This document shows, piece after piece, positions 32,579 to 44,190 of a DNA stretch of 64,000 nucleotides. Location: assembly GCA_016617855.1 (NCBI GenBank), contig JAECUM010000809.1:62001-126000 (forward strand), in the 5' to 3' direction. Every line of letters starts with the position of its first letter. The first letter of the stretch is position 1. The notes under the pieces are model-generated. The model did no database searches. It was not told the origin of the DNA and saw only the letters and a program-made list of their open reading frames with translations. Source of the stretch: Megalonaias nervosa. Its lineage: Eukaryota; Mollusca; Bivalvia; Unionida; Unionidae. The translations under genes and the position numbers were made by a program.

Positions 32579-32845
32579 AGCAGCAGGGAGGGTGAACGAC
32601 AAAAATTGAGTGACCCGGCGAGTAAACGAGTCGCATAAAAATTTGAAAAAAAATACGTCAACGATGGAATAACAAAAATGAGCTAACCCAGACGATTTAT
32701 TGTCTGTTCTCAACCGTATGGAAATATACTCGGTCAGAGGCTTCAGTTTAACGTTATTGACCTTGTTTTTTCAGCCTCTGTAGGAACCTTTATTTTTGCT
32801 CACGGACTCGAGCAAAAAGTTGTAGGGTTCACCCTCCCTGCTGCT
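32579..32845. repeat. Right terminal inverted repeat of element B (267 bp)
   Basis: It starts AGCAGCAGGGAGGGTGAAC and ends GTTCACCCTCCCTGCTGCT, the exact inverse of its own start. Its reverse complement shares ordered blocks with 16498-16728. It is about 36 bp longer than the left repeat, mainly through AT-rich insertions. Confidence 0.9.
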
Positions 32846-35731
32846 ACAGTACAACAAATCTATCGCATGTACAATCATTCAATTGCTACTAAAGATATAT
32901 CCTTAGCTATACATACAAACACTCATATGCACATTCATACATGCTCTTACACATTATATATGTATATACATATACCCATATACATGTGCATACATACATA
33001 CACAAATACGCAAGTAGAAAAAGGTCGACACTTGAGCCTTGATCGGGATTCACATAATAAACTGGTAAAACGTGTCAGGAGCCAAAAAATTATTTAACAT
33101 GGGAATGAAACCTTCCGTGGAAGAAAGTCAATGACCGCATTATAAACGTAATGAAATAAACATGCACTTTTAAAATAACTGATTTCACAAGATAATTCTA
33201 TTCCTTTGATTTTTGGACCACCTGTTGTGTATGTGTTTGTGACTACATTTCTTGAATTTCGTTTTCGCATATTCTTTGCGGCAAATTTATGAACAATGTT
33301 ATATATTCACGTGCACATGTATGGGTGCTACGGTAAGAGACAAACACAAGCTTGCTTCGGTTAATATTTCTATTTATTGCGCGTTGTTTATTTGAATACT
33401 GTTGTGGAGTGAATTTTTCCCACGCGGGCTATCTTGACATTATCTACTAGACAGGCAACGGAACTATGTATTGTCACAGAAACATACGTACGGCACACTA
33501 TGTACAACATCACACACAAAGTGCATGCAAGGAGATGATAGCCAAACACTTTATCTGTGGAAGAAATACATACTGTATTAAAAGTGCTACAAATAGTTCT
33601 CAATACAACATTTGCAACCCAGTGTAAAGAAAACACTCGTCGCACTTTATACGTATCAAGAAAGTTGTATACCTAACAGATTTACGACTGGCATGATGAA
33701 CGCGACACTAGAAACAAGAAGCAACTGATTATGCCAAAGACATCGTGTGTGACTGATGAAAACATAAATTTCATATTTGAAACGCAAATATGTTGTACCG
33801 TGATAGTAAAAAGTTTAACAGTCTGTCTCAGATGACAGATAGACAGTTCGACAGAGACAGGGAGACTACTCCTCGCCAGATAAAAATCAAGATACTTATG
33901 TTTGTGGAGAAAATGGACATTGGTTTCCAGAATGTCGACAACGTCAAAGAAAAGGAACCTCTAAGACAAGAGAAAATAGAGCGCATTAAGACACTTGTGT
34001 TCATTATTATGAAAAAGTTCATTAGTCTACAGTGTTTACCAAGAAAGGAAAGAAAAATGAGAAAAGAAAGAAATTTCAGAAGCACAATCAGAAACCGAAG
34101 AACCCATACCTGTACAATACATTTAAAGTGAGACAAACAGAAGAAACAGCCGAATAACTCATGCAGATGAAGATACTGAATATGAAAGACGATAACAGAA
34201 GAAAAAAAAGGCCATTTGTGATGCGCTTCGAAATTTCAAAGTGATTCATATTCATTAGAACATACCCGCAAAACCAACCCACACAAACGTTACCGGAGCT
34301 TTGTCTTCATGTAAGCCTTTGTAAGGTAACATACGCACAAAGACGATCTCGCTCTCTGTCTGTCTGTCTGTCTGTCTCTCTCACACGCACACACATGAGA
34401 TTGCTACTAATGTTGGACAGTAGATAACTTGATGTTGGATAGAAAATAACTGTTGTTCGCTAATTGATTCCTTTTGTCTGATTGGTCTAGTAGCCGTTCA
34501 TTCATGTAATAATACTTAAAATCTCACTGATCCAGTAGTTTTCGAGTACTGGATATGCTGACCTAATTAGGCCTTTCGCTTATCAATTCCTGTCGACGAG
34601 CATACAGTCCATTTTTTAAAATATTTTCTTGAATAAATTATTCTTTTAGTCCTTAAATAAACTTTTCATACAGATTCCCTCAAAAATTGATGCATGCATA
34701 TGCATTAAATTCAATACACGATGGTATTCCTTATATTTTTAATGTAATCGTTTCCTTTCTTCTGTCAATTTTTAAAAGTACATATTTCTCATTAGATTTT
34801 CTTTAATAAATTTTTACAACGTGATCATAGGATCCATAACGTCTATACAAGAATTAGTCTTATTCAGACATTTTTAGAATGGTACGCTGATGCAAAGAAA
34901 ATAACGAATGTAGTTAACATTTCTATAATAGGTAGCGCTCTCTTTGCATAGGATTCCCCAATTTTCTTTTTAATGTAGACAATAATGTGTCCTTTCTTCT
35001 TTCTTTCCATGAATATATTTATAAATATTAATAAATTATTCTCTAATAAAAGACTGAAGAAAACTACTTGACTTAACGTGGATTATATTTTGCAACTCAG
35101 CTTACTTACAAGGGTGACTCTTTGGACCTAAAAAATGAACGCTAAATGTACCGAGATAGGTCAAATACTCGATCATGTTATTTTTCATACAGTGTAATCA
35201 TTGGCTCCATGAACTGGGTGCTATGAATAAAGTTCACAGGTTATCAAATACAAAATGTCTACTTATGTTCAGGTCAAGATAAAGATTTTCGTGTCGAAAC
35301 GGTAGATTCTTAGATTCTCACAAGATTGTTATTAAGATTTAAAGTAGGATGCTAGCATGATATAGCTGTACTAAAGCTTGTGTGCAGCATGTTCGTACCA
35401 ATAAGGAAAGGCTTCATACCTGTCTAGGAAAGAAACGATTTGATTTTGTAAGTAGCTCCTGTAGGAAACCTAAATTGTTAACGAACACGAAAACAGATTT
35501 AAAGGCTCAAAAATTGGTTACTCAAGTGTCTGGACAATAATGATTCGGCCAAGTCACCATGAACTATTACATCGCAGATGGAGAATCCACTGTTCTATAA
35601 ATAGTTACATAGCAGAGGCGCTCAACAAGAATTCATACGCTTAATAAAGCTCTAAAACTGATAGGAAATATCTTAAGAAAACAAAATAAAAATAAATAAA
35701 TAAAATTATTAAGAATTTCAATTATAAGGGT
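32846..35731. other. Host DNA with no recognised gene
   Basis: The stretch contains ACACAT/TATGCACAT low complexity near 32910-33010, a (TCTG)n/(TC)n tract near 34350-34382 and an AC-rich short run. A K/R-rich open frame at 33790-34131 has biased composition and no recognisable domain. Nothing else is supported. Confidence 0.5.
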
Positions 35732-35908
35732 ATAATGTTGTTTTTTTTATGAGTTTATTGTGGTATAAATTGTCAGTTGCCGATTCACACAGCAAATAAC
35801 GCCCGAAGAAGGGCGTCAGTTGCCGAAGAAGGGCATTATTTGCTGTGTTAATCGGCAACTGACGGTTTATACCACGATAAACTCAGAAAAAAACCCCATT
35901 AAACTCTT
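35732..35908. repeat. Foldback (long hairpin) element next to copy C
   Basis: Arms of about 70 bp pair almost perfectly; the left arm contains AGTTTATTGTGGTATAAA and CAGTTGCCGATT, and the right arm the complement. A centre of about 36 bp itself contains GCCC-GAAGAA-GGGC. It may be a MITE-like hairpin element or a relic of an element end, given that viral sequence begins immediately after it. Confidence 0.75.
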
Positions 35909-35929
35909 ACTTAAAAGATTTTCAAAAAG

Positions 35930-36365
35930 CAGCGATTGACAAAGCCGAGACGAGAAAGTTGTCCACCGTTGATTTCTTTCCACCTAGCTTTTATGATCTG
36001 AATGCAAATGACAATATTGTTGTATTGCACGACAAAACGATACTTGAGCACTTATTCAATCCTGCGTAAATATCTTCACGGAGTCGACACAAAAGCACGG
36101 ACGTGATTAATTTGACTCAATGATATGAATATCTTCCTAAAGTAACCCGAGGCAACTGTACCATATTGATGATATTTCGCGGCATTGATGCGCATGGTCA
36201 TTGCAAATATTTATTGGACTTGGCGTGCCGCCGATAACACGTTGATGAAATCCGTGATGTGTTTACGCGAATCACCTCGGACCTGTGCACTACTGACTTG
36301 TCTTGAACTTCCAGTTCCGATGGGAGAAAATATCGCGCGGGTCTGGATGCGAACGAGTCTCATAC
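35930..36365 (+). pseudogene. Packaging ATPase fragment (copy C)
   Basis: Translations over two frames give a Walker B-like NIVVLHDKTIL, then IFSRSRHKSTDVIN, LPKVTRGNCTILMIFRGID and a distal RKYRAGLDA, collinear with YDDIMLD, FSRGRHKNTDVIY and RYRIGLDKI of copy B. Walker A is missing; the fragment begins at the hairpin. There are several stops and frameshifts. Confidence 0.7.
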
Positions 36366-36498
36366 AACAATTTAATAACTATAGCAGTCATGATAATATA
36401 AGATGTCCACCATTGATGTCATAGATGAGTATGAGAAAGCGATGCCGTAAAATCGCTCGTGAACAGAAATTGATCAGTAATATTATTGCAGGTCGTAA

Positions 36499-37684
36499 AT
36501 GTTTTTAAAATATGTTATAGTCGCGACAGAAGATTTTGCGGAAGCTTTTGATAAAACATTTGCACGGCTGATTAAGCTAAGAAAGGAAACTGCGGAACGT
36601 ACAAACGTGGACTATGTTGCAGCGATAACAGGAACAGACAAGGAATCCTTTCCAATTTGTAAAATAGCTAATCGCACCAAGGATATAAAAAAGCCATAAA
36701 AGCAACCGCAGAGACTAGTACACGCTTGCCACAATTACATGCTTGCTGAAGTGAAAGACGTTGGAAAAACTGGTGTACTCCCCAAAAGCACCCACGTACT
36801 TGATGAAGTCGTTAGAGAGGCAGTTGGCAGAGTACTAGGCGTGCCACCCAAATACAAGTGGCAGATACCAACACCACCTCAATACTTTAACGAAGTAGCT
36901 TGGGGGTGGGTGATTTTTGAAAATCCTATACGTGTTGTTCTTAGCAGATCCGGCACCTGGAAAAAGAACAGGATAAAATACCATCAAAGACGTGATAAAT
37001 ACATGAATGGCCTAGAATGGTGTTCAGAGAGTTTACTGGAAAGAAACAAGTTTCCGGTGAACGGTGGAATCATTTTGTGAAAACGTACAATACATTTATG
37101 AGCGGAAGAACTGAAGAAGGTGAAACGTCATGGAAAGAATATACGGAACTGTACACACGTCAACCAGTAATACGCTAGCAACCTCATCAAGAATTATGAG
37201 GACAACAAAAGGGATTTTTTTTTTTTTACAGAAACAACGGCAACAGCAACTACAATGAAAGAACAAAAACTCTAAAACATGCAGAATGTATACCTCAAAG
37301 CAAAAAGTTGTGATTCTACGAGCAAAAGCGCAAGAATAAAAAAAATACAAAAGTGGATAGAGCAATAACCTAGATCCAAATTTGACACAGAGGAAGGTCT
37401 ATCTGAATGGAAAGACACTCAAATAAAAATATATAACCAAGAGACAAAACAAGGAGAAGGTCTTGGTGGACTGTGACCCTAGTAACCTCACGGATCGATT
37501 GGAAATACTTGTGAACTCAATTCGTTCGAGCAACAACGCATCAGAAGTCATTAATGAGGCCACATCGATTTATCAGCGATTGCTCATCAATGACATCATG
37601 GATAGAAAAACATGTCGGGCGCTGATGCACGAACTTGTTGAAGATATCAGTGATGTATATTACGACACCGGTAATAAGTTCTGA
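36499..37684 (+). pseudogene. Gene 1 relic (copy C)
   Basis: Pieces corresponding to gene 1 of B and E: EDFAEAFDKTFARLIKLRKE with KIANRTKDIKK (36520-36699), a middle open piece at 36739-37080, a Q-rich degenerate stretch around 37220-37260, and the conserved C-terminal domain LTDRLEILVNSIRSSNN, EVINEATSIYQRLL, ELVEDISDVYYD at 37463-37684. The frame changes at least four times. The middle piece resembles a matching region of copy D (52030-52450), so C and D belong to one sublineage. Confidence 0.65.
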
Positions 37685-37764
37685 AACGATTGAGACGCTG
37701 CATGTGCTTTGCGAAATATATGCTGCGATGTAACAGGTTGATGTAAATACAATATAAAGCGTGA

Positions 37765-38010
37765 CTACAATCTCGGATGCGGGAGGTCGTGGGTTCAACC
37801 CCCGGCCGAGTCATACCACCTACCCACACAAAGTTCGAGGGTCGAAAGAGGCGAGATAATAGAGAGTTTGGAGAAGGAAAAAGTGGAAAGGACCAAGAAA
37901 AACAGTCACAGCGAAGTTGGAGAACAGTCACAGCGAAGTTGGAGAACAGTCACAGTGAAGTTGGAATGAACCGGAATTAATCAGGTTATGAAGCTGTACA
38001 AGGCAATGAC
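37765..38010 (+). repeat. SINE-like insertion with B-box and short tandem repeat
   Basis: A B-box-like GGGTTCAACCCCCGGCC lies at about 37792-37808 in a tRNA-3'-half-like context. Three tandem units of CAGTCACAGCGAAGTTGGAG-type sequence follow at about 37905-37970. It separates gene 1 and gene 2 relics of copy C. Confidence 0.55.
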
Positions 38011-38483
38011 TTCAATTGTTCACTCGATTCTATTATAAACTAATTCTATCACTTAAAACAGATCGGCTATTTATGTAAGTATATTTGTGTTTGAAATTCG
38101 GTGAATGATTTATTTAAAAAAGAAGTGTATCTTCCTAATGTAATGCATTATCACGGTTGTTTATGTAATTGATTAAATTGTTATTTTCATGTACGGGGGC
38201 TCGTGTCATTCTGTTTTATATATCTGCTCAGATCTCTATCTATTCGACCTATAAGTTTCACACTTTATATTGATATTTACTCGATCCGGGCAATAACACC
38301 GAAGGCGATCATCCTCTAGATAACGATAACCCAATTTCCACTACAACCCACCCCCAACAAAGTGGGGGCTACTTAGTAATGCCCTAGTGCTAGACATCAC
38401 TATAAACTGCCATACTGCAGACATCGTAGCGATATGACTAAAAAACATTTAAAGCTACGTTAAAAATCCAAATCACACACACA

Positions 38484-38534
<51 letters not shown>

Positions 38535-38866
38535 GAAGAAAATCTGCATTTAGTGTGACTTTTTCTATATCTGTTATAGCCGGGGAATTTAACCTGTGAT
38601 GCCTTCAGTGGTAGTTATGAAAGTAGGTATGACAGGACAGGCGTGGCAGATTAGGGCTACATATTGTTCAGTTTTTCGACAACAGTCGAACCAGGTGATT
38701 TGATATCGATCTTTTTCCGAGGCACCTGTGTATCTTTAATGTCATAATAATCGGTTGACACATATTCGTTTTACCCTTGTGGATCAAGACAGGCACCTTG
38801 TAGATCTGCGGACTGAAACACTGACGATACAATTGTACATTAGAGATCGACCTGAAAATTAATATA
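38011..38866. other. Noncoding insert between gene 1 and gene 2 relics of C
   Basis: Unique AT-rich sequence with an (AC)n-(TC)n microsatellite at about 38473-38532. No viral similarity was seen, so it was likely inserted after decay began. Confidence 0.5.
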
Positions 38867-39345
38867 ATGACTGTCGTACGGGGACGTGTGAGTACGAGAT
38901 CCGTCCGTGTTGTTAATGCGAGAAAACCCGTTTACACAACAAATTATGGAACTGACCTCGGTGACGTTTCTAGTGCATTATTCAAAGGTGCGCCAAAGAT
39001 GCTCGCAGAATTGTCTTCACGTGCAGCACCAATCGGTGAACAAGTTGCATTGCAAGTCATTGATAGTATCAAAGGAGTTTCTGAGAATCGGTTAAAGAAT
39101 CTGGGATTGAATGCAGATCAATCAATTTGAGATCGATAACGGCGATTAGTGACTCGACAGCCAAAGACGGTTCCGGTTACATTACCATCAACAGCAGCAA
39201 TGCCAGCACCGGTTAGTAAAGCCATTAATGAAGCCGCTCAGTAACGACTGTCAGATTCGGTGATAGCAAATCTGGAAATGGGGAGTGGATTACGACCGTC
39301 TTGCAAAAGGTATTAGACGAAGCTAGTAATGTATATTAGGTTAAA
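38867..39345 (+). pseudogene. Gene 2 relic (copy C)
   Basis: It begins in TATAATG. VRVVNARKPVYTTNYG, TDLGDVSSALFKGAPK and the distal PAPVSKAINEAAQ, LEMGSGLRPS match gene 2 of B (VRVINS, YGDGLGDVVQGLF, ISKIINQAANQ, LIAGSGLRV). Stops at 39128 and later break it. The start region up to 39127 is open. Confidence 0.7.
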
Positions 39346-39348
39346 CCA

Positions 39349-40549
39349 TGGCTCAATTCAAAGATATATCAGATCCCGCATCTGACATGGGCACGCTTGT
39401 GTTGGTGGATCGAAGCAAAAAGAGATTTTCAGTATTACTCACACCCGGCTAGGGACCCCAATCAATTAAAAATAGAATTATAAGTGAAGGACACGTCTAG
39501 ATTATTTCTTCCATGTGAGGCATTCTTAGAAATTGAGGGAAAACTTGTACGCGTCGACAACAGTCACAGTTTGATTTGTTAACAAATGGTATCATGGCGT
39601 TGTGCAACAGTGCAATATTTTCTACCGACGGGGAAGAAAATCGATCGATTCTTGATAATAATGACGCTTCAGGAGATGGACCAACGCCTGTTGTAATTAG
39701 TCCAACGCCAACCAAATTTCAACCTTTTATTTGCATAAACTCATTGGAAACTCGTCTAGGTTTTCATGTGGGATTCTCTTCAGTCACATTTTTGGGTTTT
39801 TCAGAGATCTTCACAAGGTTATATTTCGGGTAAAACACACAGTCGTCATTCTCCGTAGAAACAACGCCAACGATTTGAGTACAGCAGGTGTTCATGGTAA
39901 AGTTGAATTATCAACATTAACATTGTGGATGCCTGTGCTTACACCTTCACCAACTACAGAATCACGTTTGTTATCGTTTCTGCATTTGGGAACAGTGTAG
40001 TTTCTCGCGTATACCACAGATGCCAACCACCTTCTGTTTTTACGGGACAGTTTACTTAGCAAATAAGTACCCAACATAATCTTACCGCACCAAAACATGT
40101 GTTTGTGAAGTTTAAACTTACAGAGCGAGATAATAAGCAAAATCAGAATAAAATTAGATTTGACAACTTAGGATTGATATAAGTTTCTCTGAGGTTAAAC
40201 GATCATCAGGAACTTTCTGAAGAAATTGTTTCTTGACTACACAGATTCCAATCAAACCGCAAGTGCATATCACAATCTTTGGTAGTATCTAGACCGGCAT
40301 CAAAACATGGACACAGGTCTACAAATTTCTCAACATGACTTGATTACGTTGTACCCGATTTATTGCTTTTCATTGGAAAACCTGGAGCTGTTGAGGCAAT
40401 CCGTTGATATGTAGTTTCATGCACGTGTAGGTGTGGTTGGAGCCACTGGTTGTCGATGTTATACTGTGATTCTTTCTGACAAAACTCTGTTGTTAGAGGG
40501 CGCGGGTGGCCGAATGAGGGTTATTGACGCGACTGTTGCAAGTTTATAA
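39349..40549 (+). pseudogene. Major capsid protein relic (copy C)
   Basis: Fragments in several frames follow the capsid order: FKDISDPASDMG at the start, FQYYSHPARDPNQLKIE, KDTSRLFLPCEAFLEIEG, NGIMALCNSAIFSTDG, SVTFLGF, VKHTVVILRRNNANDLS, LTLWMPVLTPSP, APKHVFVKFKL and, near the end, GGRMRVIDATVASL. There are more than six frame changes. It is clearly homologous but more diverged than the B and E copies. Confidence 0.75.
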
Positions 40550-40569
40550 TTGAACCGGTTATGTTTTTA

Positions 40570-40790
40570 ATTGATAAATCCCTATCACGAGACGAAGGTT
40601 GACATTAGTAAAAATAAGCTGGGAAAAAAAAAACGCAATAAAAACAATTGCGGTGTCACAGTGAAACTTTCTTCAACCTTCAGTTACCAGGAACAAGTTG
40701 TCAAATACCATCCGGCAGATGTCTTCGATTACCCAGTACAGCACTCAGAAGGCCAGTCTGTTAACCTATCCATTGACCCATCTTGATTTA
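40570..40790 (+). pseudogene. LPGT-protein relic, N-terminal part (copy C)
   Basis: An open piece with KKKRNKNNCGVTVKLS corresponds to the SASKNNCGLKLSLK start of the copy B gene at 19906. The hydrophobic helix and LPGT tail are absent, so the gene is truncated by deletion. Confidence 0.5.
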
Positions 40791-41160
40791 CTCGCGATGG
40801 CAAAATCAGTCAAGTATTTTCGTGGTGTCTTTACGCCCGATGAACTTGCATCAACGGTGCCACGTACATGTTAAATGGTATTTTCAACCCTGACAACAGG
40901 ACCTGGCACACATTGGGTCGAATATGTGGTGATACCTCGACATCGTTTGTACTTTAATTCATATGAATTTGACCACCAGCTGAAGTTAGTTATTAATGAA
41001 GGGCACAAGCGCCTCACACGGACGACAACAACTGTTTTATTCAACTATACCGTTGCAAACTCGGTTGGACGGCCCCCGATGCATTCATCTTTTTGTTGAA
41101 GCGTTGCATGAACTGGCGGGAAGCACAGTTTACTCAAGCCCAACACCAAAAATACACTTA
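40775..41160 (+). pseudogene. Adenain-like protease relic (copy C)
   Basis: LDLLAMAKSVKYFRGVFTPD at the start, then GPGTHWVEYVVIPRHRLYFN and SYEFD, parallel the B protease (SNFDLLDAAKK, FRGVF, GTHWVAYAIDPRGIIYFDSY). The catalytic histidine is still visible. There are stops near 40873 and 41097, and the cysteine end is not clearly preserved. Confidence 0.65.
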
Positions 41161-41184
41161 TTGATTTCACACTGAAGTAATAGA

Positions 41185-41331
41185 GGATCTCAAATGGGTA
41201 ATGATTTAATATTGAATTTATGAAACGAGTTGAATAATGTCCAGCTTTTGCGAGCCTTGGCGAGTAAAAGCGGACATTTTTCAACGAGTTTCATAAATTT
41301 AATATTAAATCATTACCCATTTGAGATTCTT
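41185..41331. repeat. Foldback (long hairpin) element in copy C
   Basis: Arms of about 65-70 bp (left with CTCAAATGGGTAATGATTTA, right its complement ending TGAGATTC) flank a small centre near 41253-41262. It is unrelated in sequence to the hairpin at 35732. It lies directly after the protease relic and separates it from the fibre relic. Confidence 0.75.
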
Positions 41332-42485
41332 TTTATCACATAGTTTTTATTTCAGTGGAAATTGTTTAGATAGAAAGAAGAACGAATAATTTCGTTCATT
41401 CTGTCAGACGGTGCACCTTTCATTTGTTGAGCATAAAATATAGTCCCAAACAAAGTTGAACTGGTAAAAGTGGATTGTACTTTTTTACAAACTATAAATC
41501 AAAGAAAAAGCTTCCATCCGAATAAACAGAACATTTTATAACGACAAAATCATTTTTCAAAACAGAATGATCAATGCGATGTGATGCTGCTACATTGTTT
41601 GATACGGTACACAGTACAGTAGGCCTACAGTAGAGTACATGTTTACCCTAAAATGTCACTTTCAGAATTAAACGTTACATTGTTGCGATTTTCCTGTGAA
41701 ATAGGATTACTGGATGCAAAAATTCCCACATTTACTGCAATGCATTTGTGACCGGATATTTGCAGTATTTGATTTGGAACAATAGACTGTACAGAAGACG
41801 TCAACAAATTTCTTTTCGAGTCGGATTTACATCCCATATATTTTACGTAAAGATGCTGTGGTTGGATAAAGTTCTGTCAGTTAGGAGACCCATTTTTGTC
41901 CAGATTCTTCTGTGAACAGAGGTGAGTTTATTTACTTCTTTAAGTTAAATTTTAAACCACGCTTGTATATACGGTGGATTCTATATCTATAGTATAGATA
42001 TACCGCCCCCCCCCCCCGCCACCCGCTATCAAATAAGCAATACCCTTAGTTTTACTTCTTATTGTTGTTCTTGTCTTGTAGTTTTACGCCATTTTTCTTA
42101 TGATGATATTGTTAAACATGACATAACAAACCCCTGTGGGGGTAACATATCCATATTCAGACAGCCGAGATAATGTTTCCTCAATTTCCTTTCGCGAGCC
42201 GAGTTAAAAAATGGCCGCCAAAAAATGTTCATTCAAAACAAAACATTCCAGAAGGCGGGGTTAAAAACGTTTTCCCACGATCCCAGCCAAAGGTTAAAGA
42301 GGATCTTGCACAATAATTTCATGGGCTTATTTGGACCAATCAGAATCACATTAAGTGATATGTTCACACGTATAATATCAAAAATATGAAACTGCACACA
42401 CTGTAGGCGAAGTGTACCGACTATGTGATAATATTTAATATTATATAAGCTGTCTATTAACATTTACGGACGTTAACGTGGTGAT
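41332..42485. other. Noncoding stretch inside C
   Basis: AT-rich sequence with a poly-C run near 42007. No viral or host gene was recognised; only short frames without known motifs are present. Confidence 0.5.
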
Positions 42486-42489
42486 GATG

Positions 42490-42890
42490 TAGATCTGAGC
42501 AGATTTGCCACCAAAACAGATTTGACTAAGTTTAATAGTCGTGTTATTGTTGGTGTTGATCCAGGTGAGCTTGTGATTTTTGAAGATCAAACTGGTAAAC
42601 TGCAAACGTCAAACGTGAACATTCAAGATATTGTTGTCAGGCTCAAAGACGCTGTGGCAAAGTGATTTATAATTTTGCTGTGATTGGTGACGTCGGAGGT
42701 ATAGAAGACTCTGGCGTGTCTGTTGCGCTTATTAATGATTATGTTGATAATGATAATAAATTTATTTGCAGATTACATAAAACTGCTCACCAGCAAAGAA
42801 CATGAAGAACTGAATTTGAAATAACAAGTGGTAGAATTATTTTTGATAATGTGACTGGCTTTGATACAACTCAATCAACATCTTAACGGC
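42490..42890 (+). pseudogene. Fibre-like protein relic, N-terminal part (copy C)
   Basis: VDPGELVIFEDQTGKLQTSN at about 42555-42612 matches VDPGELVIFENEKGELMTSN of copy E at 61850. A second piece, VIGDVGGIEDSGVSV with INDYVD at about 42680-42750, matches the copy B region at 21015-21085. The repeat domain is absent. It has stops and shifts throughout. Confidence 0.65.
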
Positions 42891-43679
42891 ACGCGAGTCT
42901 GGATCATATTTATTTATTATATTCGGTTATTATTGTTATGACTGTGGTCATCAACCAAGTAACAGAAAGAATGAAAACCAACAAATTTGTAAAACGTAGC
43001 AAATAATTTAATTATCAAAGTCTTAAAAATTAAAATGTAAAAGAAACTTACAGAATTATGAACTGAATCCAAAATAATTCTAAAAAGTTCTATTCAAGTA
43101 TAAAATAATCTAATGTTCCGAATGAATTTCAGATCCTCGAAATTACGTAATACAATGGCATTGTCCAAAACTCCTTTGAGTAATTCACGGTAGTCCGAGA
43201 ATAATGTTCCAGCCCAATGACTACTTTGTAGATCAAGTGAATAATCGTAAAAAAAGTCTCTTCTCAAATTATCCAAATACAACATCAAACACATCTGCAG
43301 ACTGATTTCAACGTATGAAATAAGAATCCGAAATAGGAATGAATCCGAAATAGCGACGAATTCGATTGTTCAGTTCTCCCCTTATGTACGCTTTCACGAG
43401 TCTATTACATCTATATGTCGCAATAAAACCCATGTGACAGATCTTACTACTCAATATAATGTTTCAAAATACCTATTCCCACCCAAAAGGAAATAACTTA
43501 ATTTTCCTAAGATCCCACCAGACCCGACCTGCCAATGAGAAATTACCCCAAACGTGTCAACAGGTGTTATTATTAGAAACATGAAAACATCTATTTATAG
43601 ATCCTATGTAATCTAAAGGCATTCTAAAATCTTAAATTAAAATTTATACTCGTGTACAAAATTGGCTAATGTAATATCT
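42891..43679. other. Host DNA with no recognised feature
   Basis: AT-rich unique sequence between the copy C end and a repeat cluster. No frame above 70 codons has recognisable features. Confidence 0.5.
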
Positions 43680-43681
43680 TC

Positions 43682-43765
<84 letters not shown>

Positions 43766-44116
43766 GATTTCTTTCATAGGAATCCGGAATGACTGTTGAT
43801 AGATGAGAATTAGTTACCAGGTCGTCATGCGAGTGTGTCTGCTACGCACGAGTGCATATAGCACCGATTCAGTCGCATCAATTTTTGGTGATGCGTGCTT
43901 AGTCGTGAAGGAATATGGACTGGTGCGTGCAGGCAAGGCGATGGGTGCGGTTTACCCGCGGACCTGGGTTCGAATTTCCGTAGAGTACGAATTAAAAATT
44001 CTCTAACTTTTATGATACTATTATTTGTATTAAATATTAATTCTGCCTACCCTTATCAAGCATTCTTCTATAGAATACAGGGATAGCACTTTCCGTTCTG
44101 TGTGGTGTATATTTAT

Positions 44117-44188
<72 letters not shown>

Positions 44189-44190
44189 CA
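43680..44190 (+). repeat. tRNA-like repeat family copy with (GT)n/(AT)n and (TC)n/(AT)n flanks
   Basis: (GT)n then (AT)n at about 43687-43760 leads into GGAATCCGGAATGACTG, a core with GCAGGCAAGGCGATGGGTGC and the B-box-like ACCTGGGTTCGAATTTCC at about 43960-43977, then ATAGCACTTTCCGTTCTG and (TC)n/(AT)n at 44120-44188. It is the best-preserved copy of the family also at 11680-12345. Confidence 0.7.

Larger units (their letters stand above)
16498..32845. mobile_element. Complete Polinton/adintovirus-like provirus B, 16.35 kb
   Basis: The element is delimited by terminal inverted repeats that start and end with AGCAGCAG and its complement. Inside are the capsid cassette on the plus strand (16763-23915), an HNH endonuclease and a Cys-rich protein on minus, a polymerase-helicase-HNH coding block on plus, integrase and PLA2 on minus, and the packaging ATPase on plus next to the right end. 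Nearly every gene has at least one frameshift or stop. No clear 6-bp target duplication could be identified at the flanks (ATGCAGG left, ACAGTAC right), so the exact ends may differ by a few bases. Confidence 0.9.
35909..42890 (+). mobile_element. Decayed Polinton/adintovirus-like provirus C
   Basis: Ordered relics of ATPase, gene 1, gene 2, capsid, LPGT protein, protease and fibre lie on the plus strand with many stops and indels. The order matches copies B and E, except that the ATPase directly precedes gene 1. Divergence is high, so C is the oldest of the larger copies. A SINE, microsatellites and a hairpin interrupt it. Confidence 0.8.

Noticed and set aside
16491..32852. A target-site duplication flanking element B
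   Set aside because: The flanks ATGCAGG and ACAGTAC share only a partial CAG match; no convincing 5-6 bp duplication is visible.
33790..34131. A basic open frame of 113 codons between B and C
   Set aside because: It is low-complexity K/R-rich without recognisable motifs or viral context; the antisense frame is equally long.
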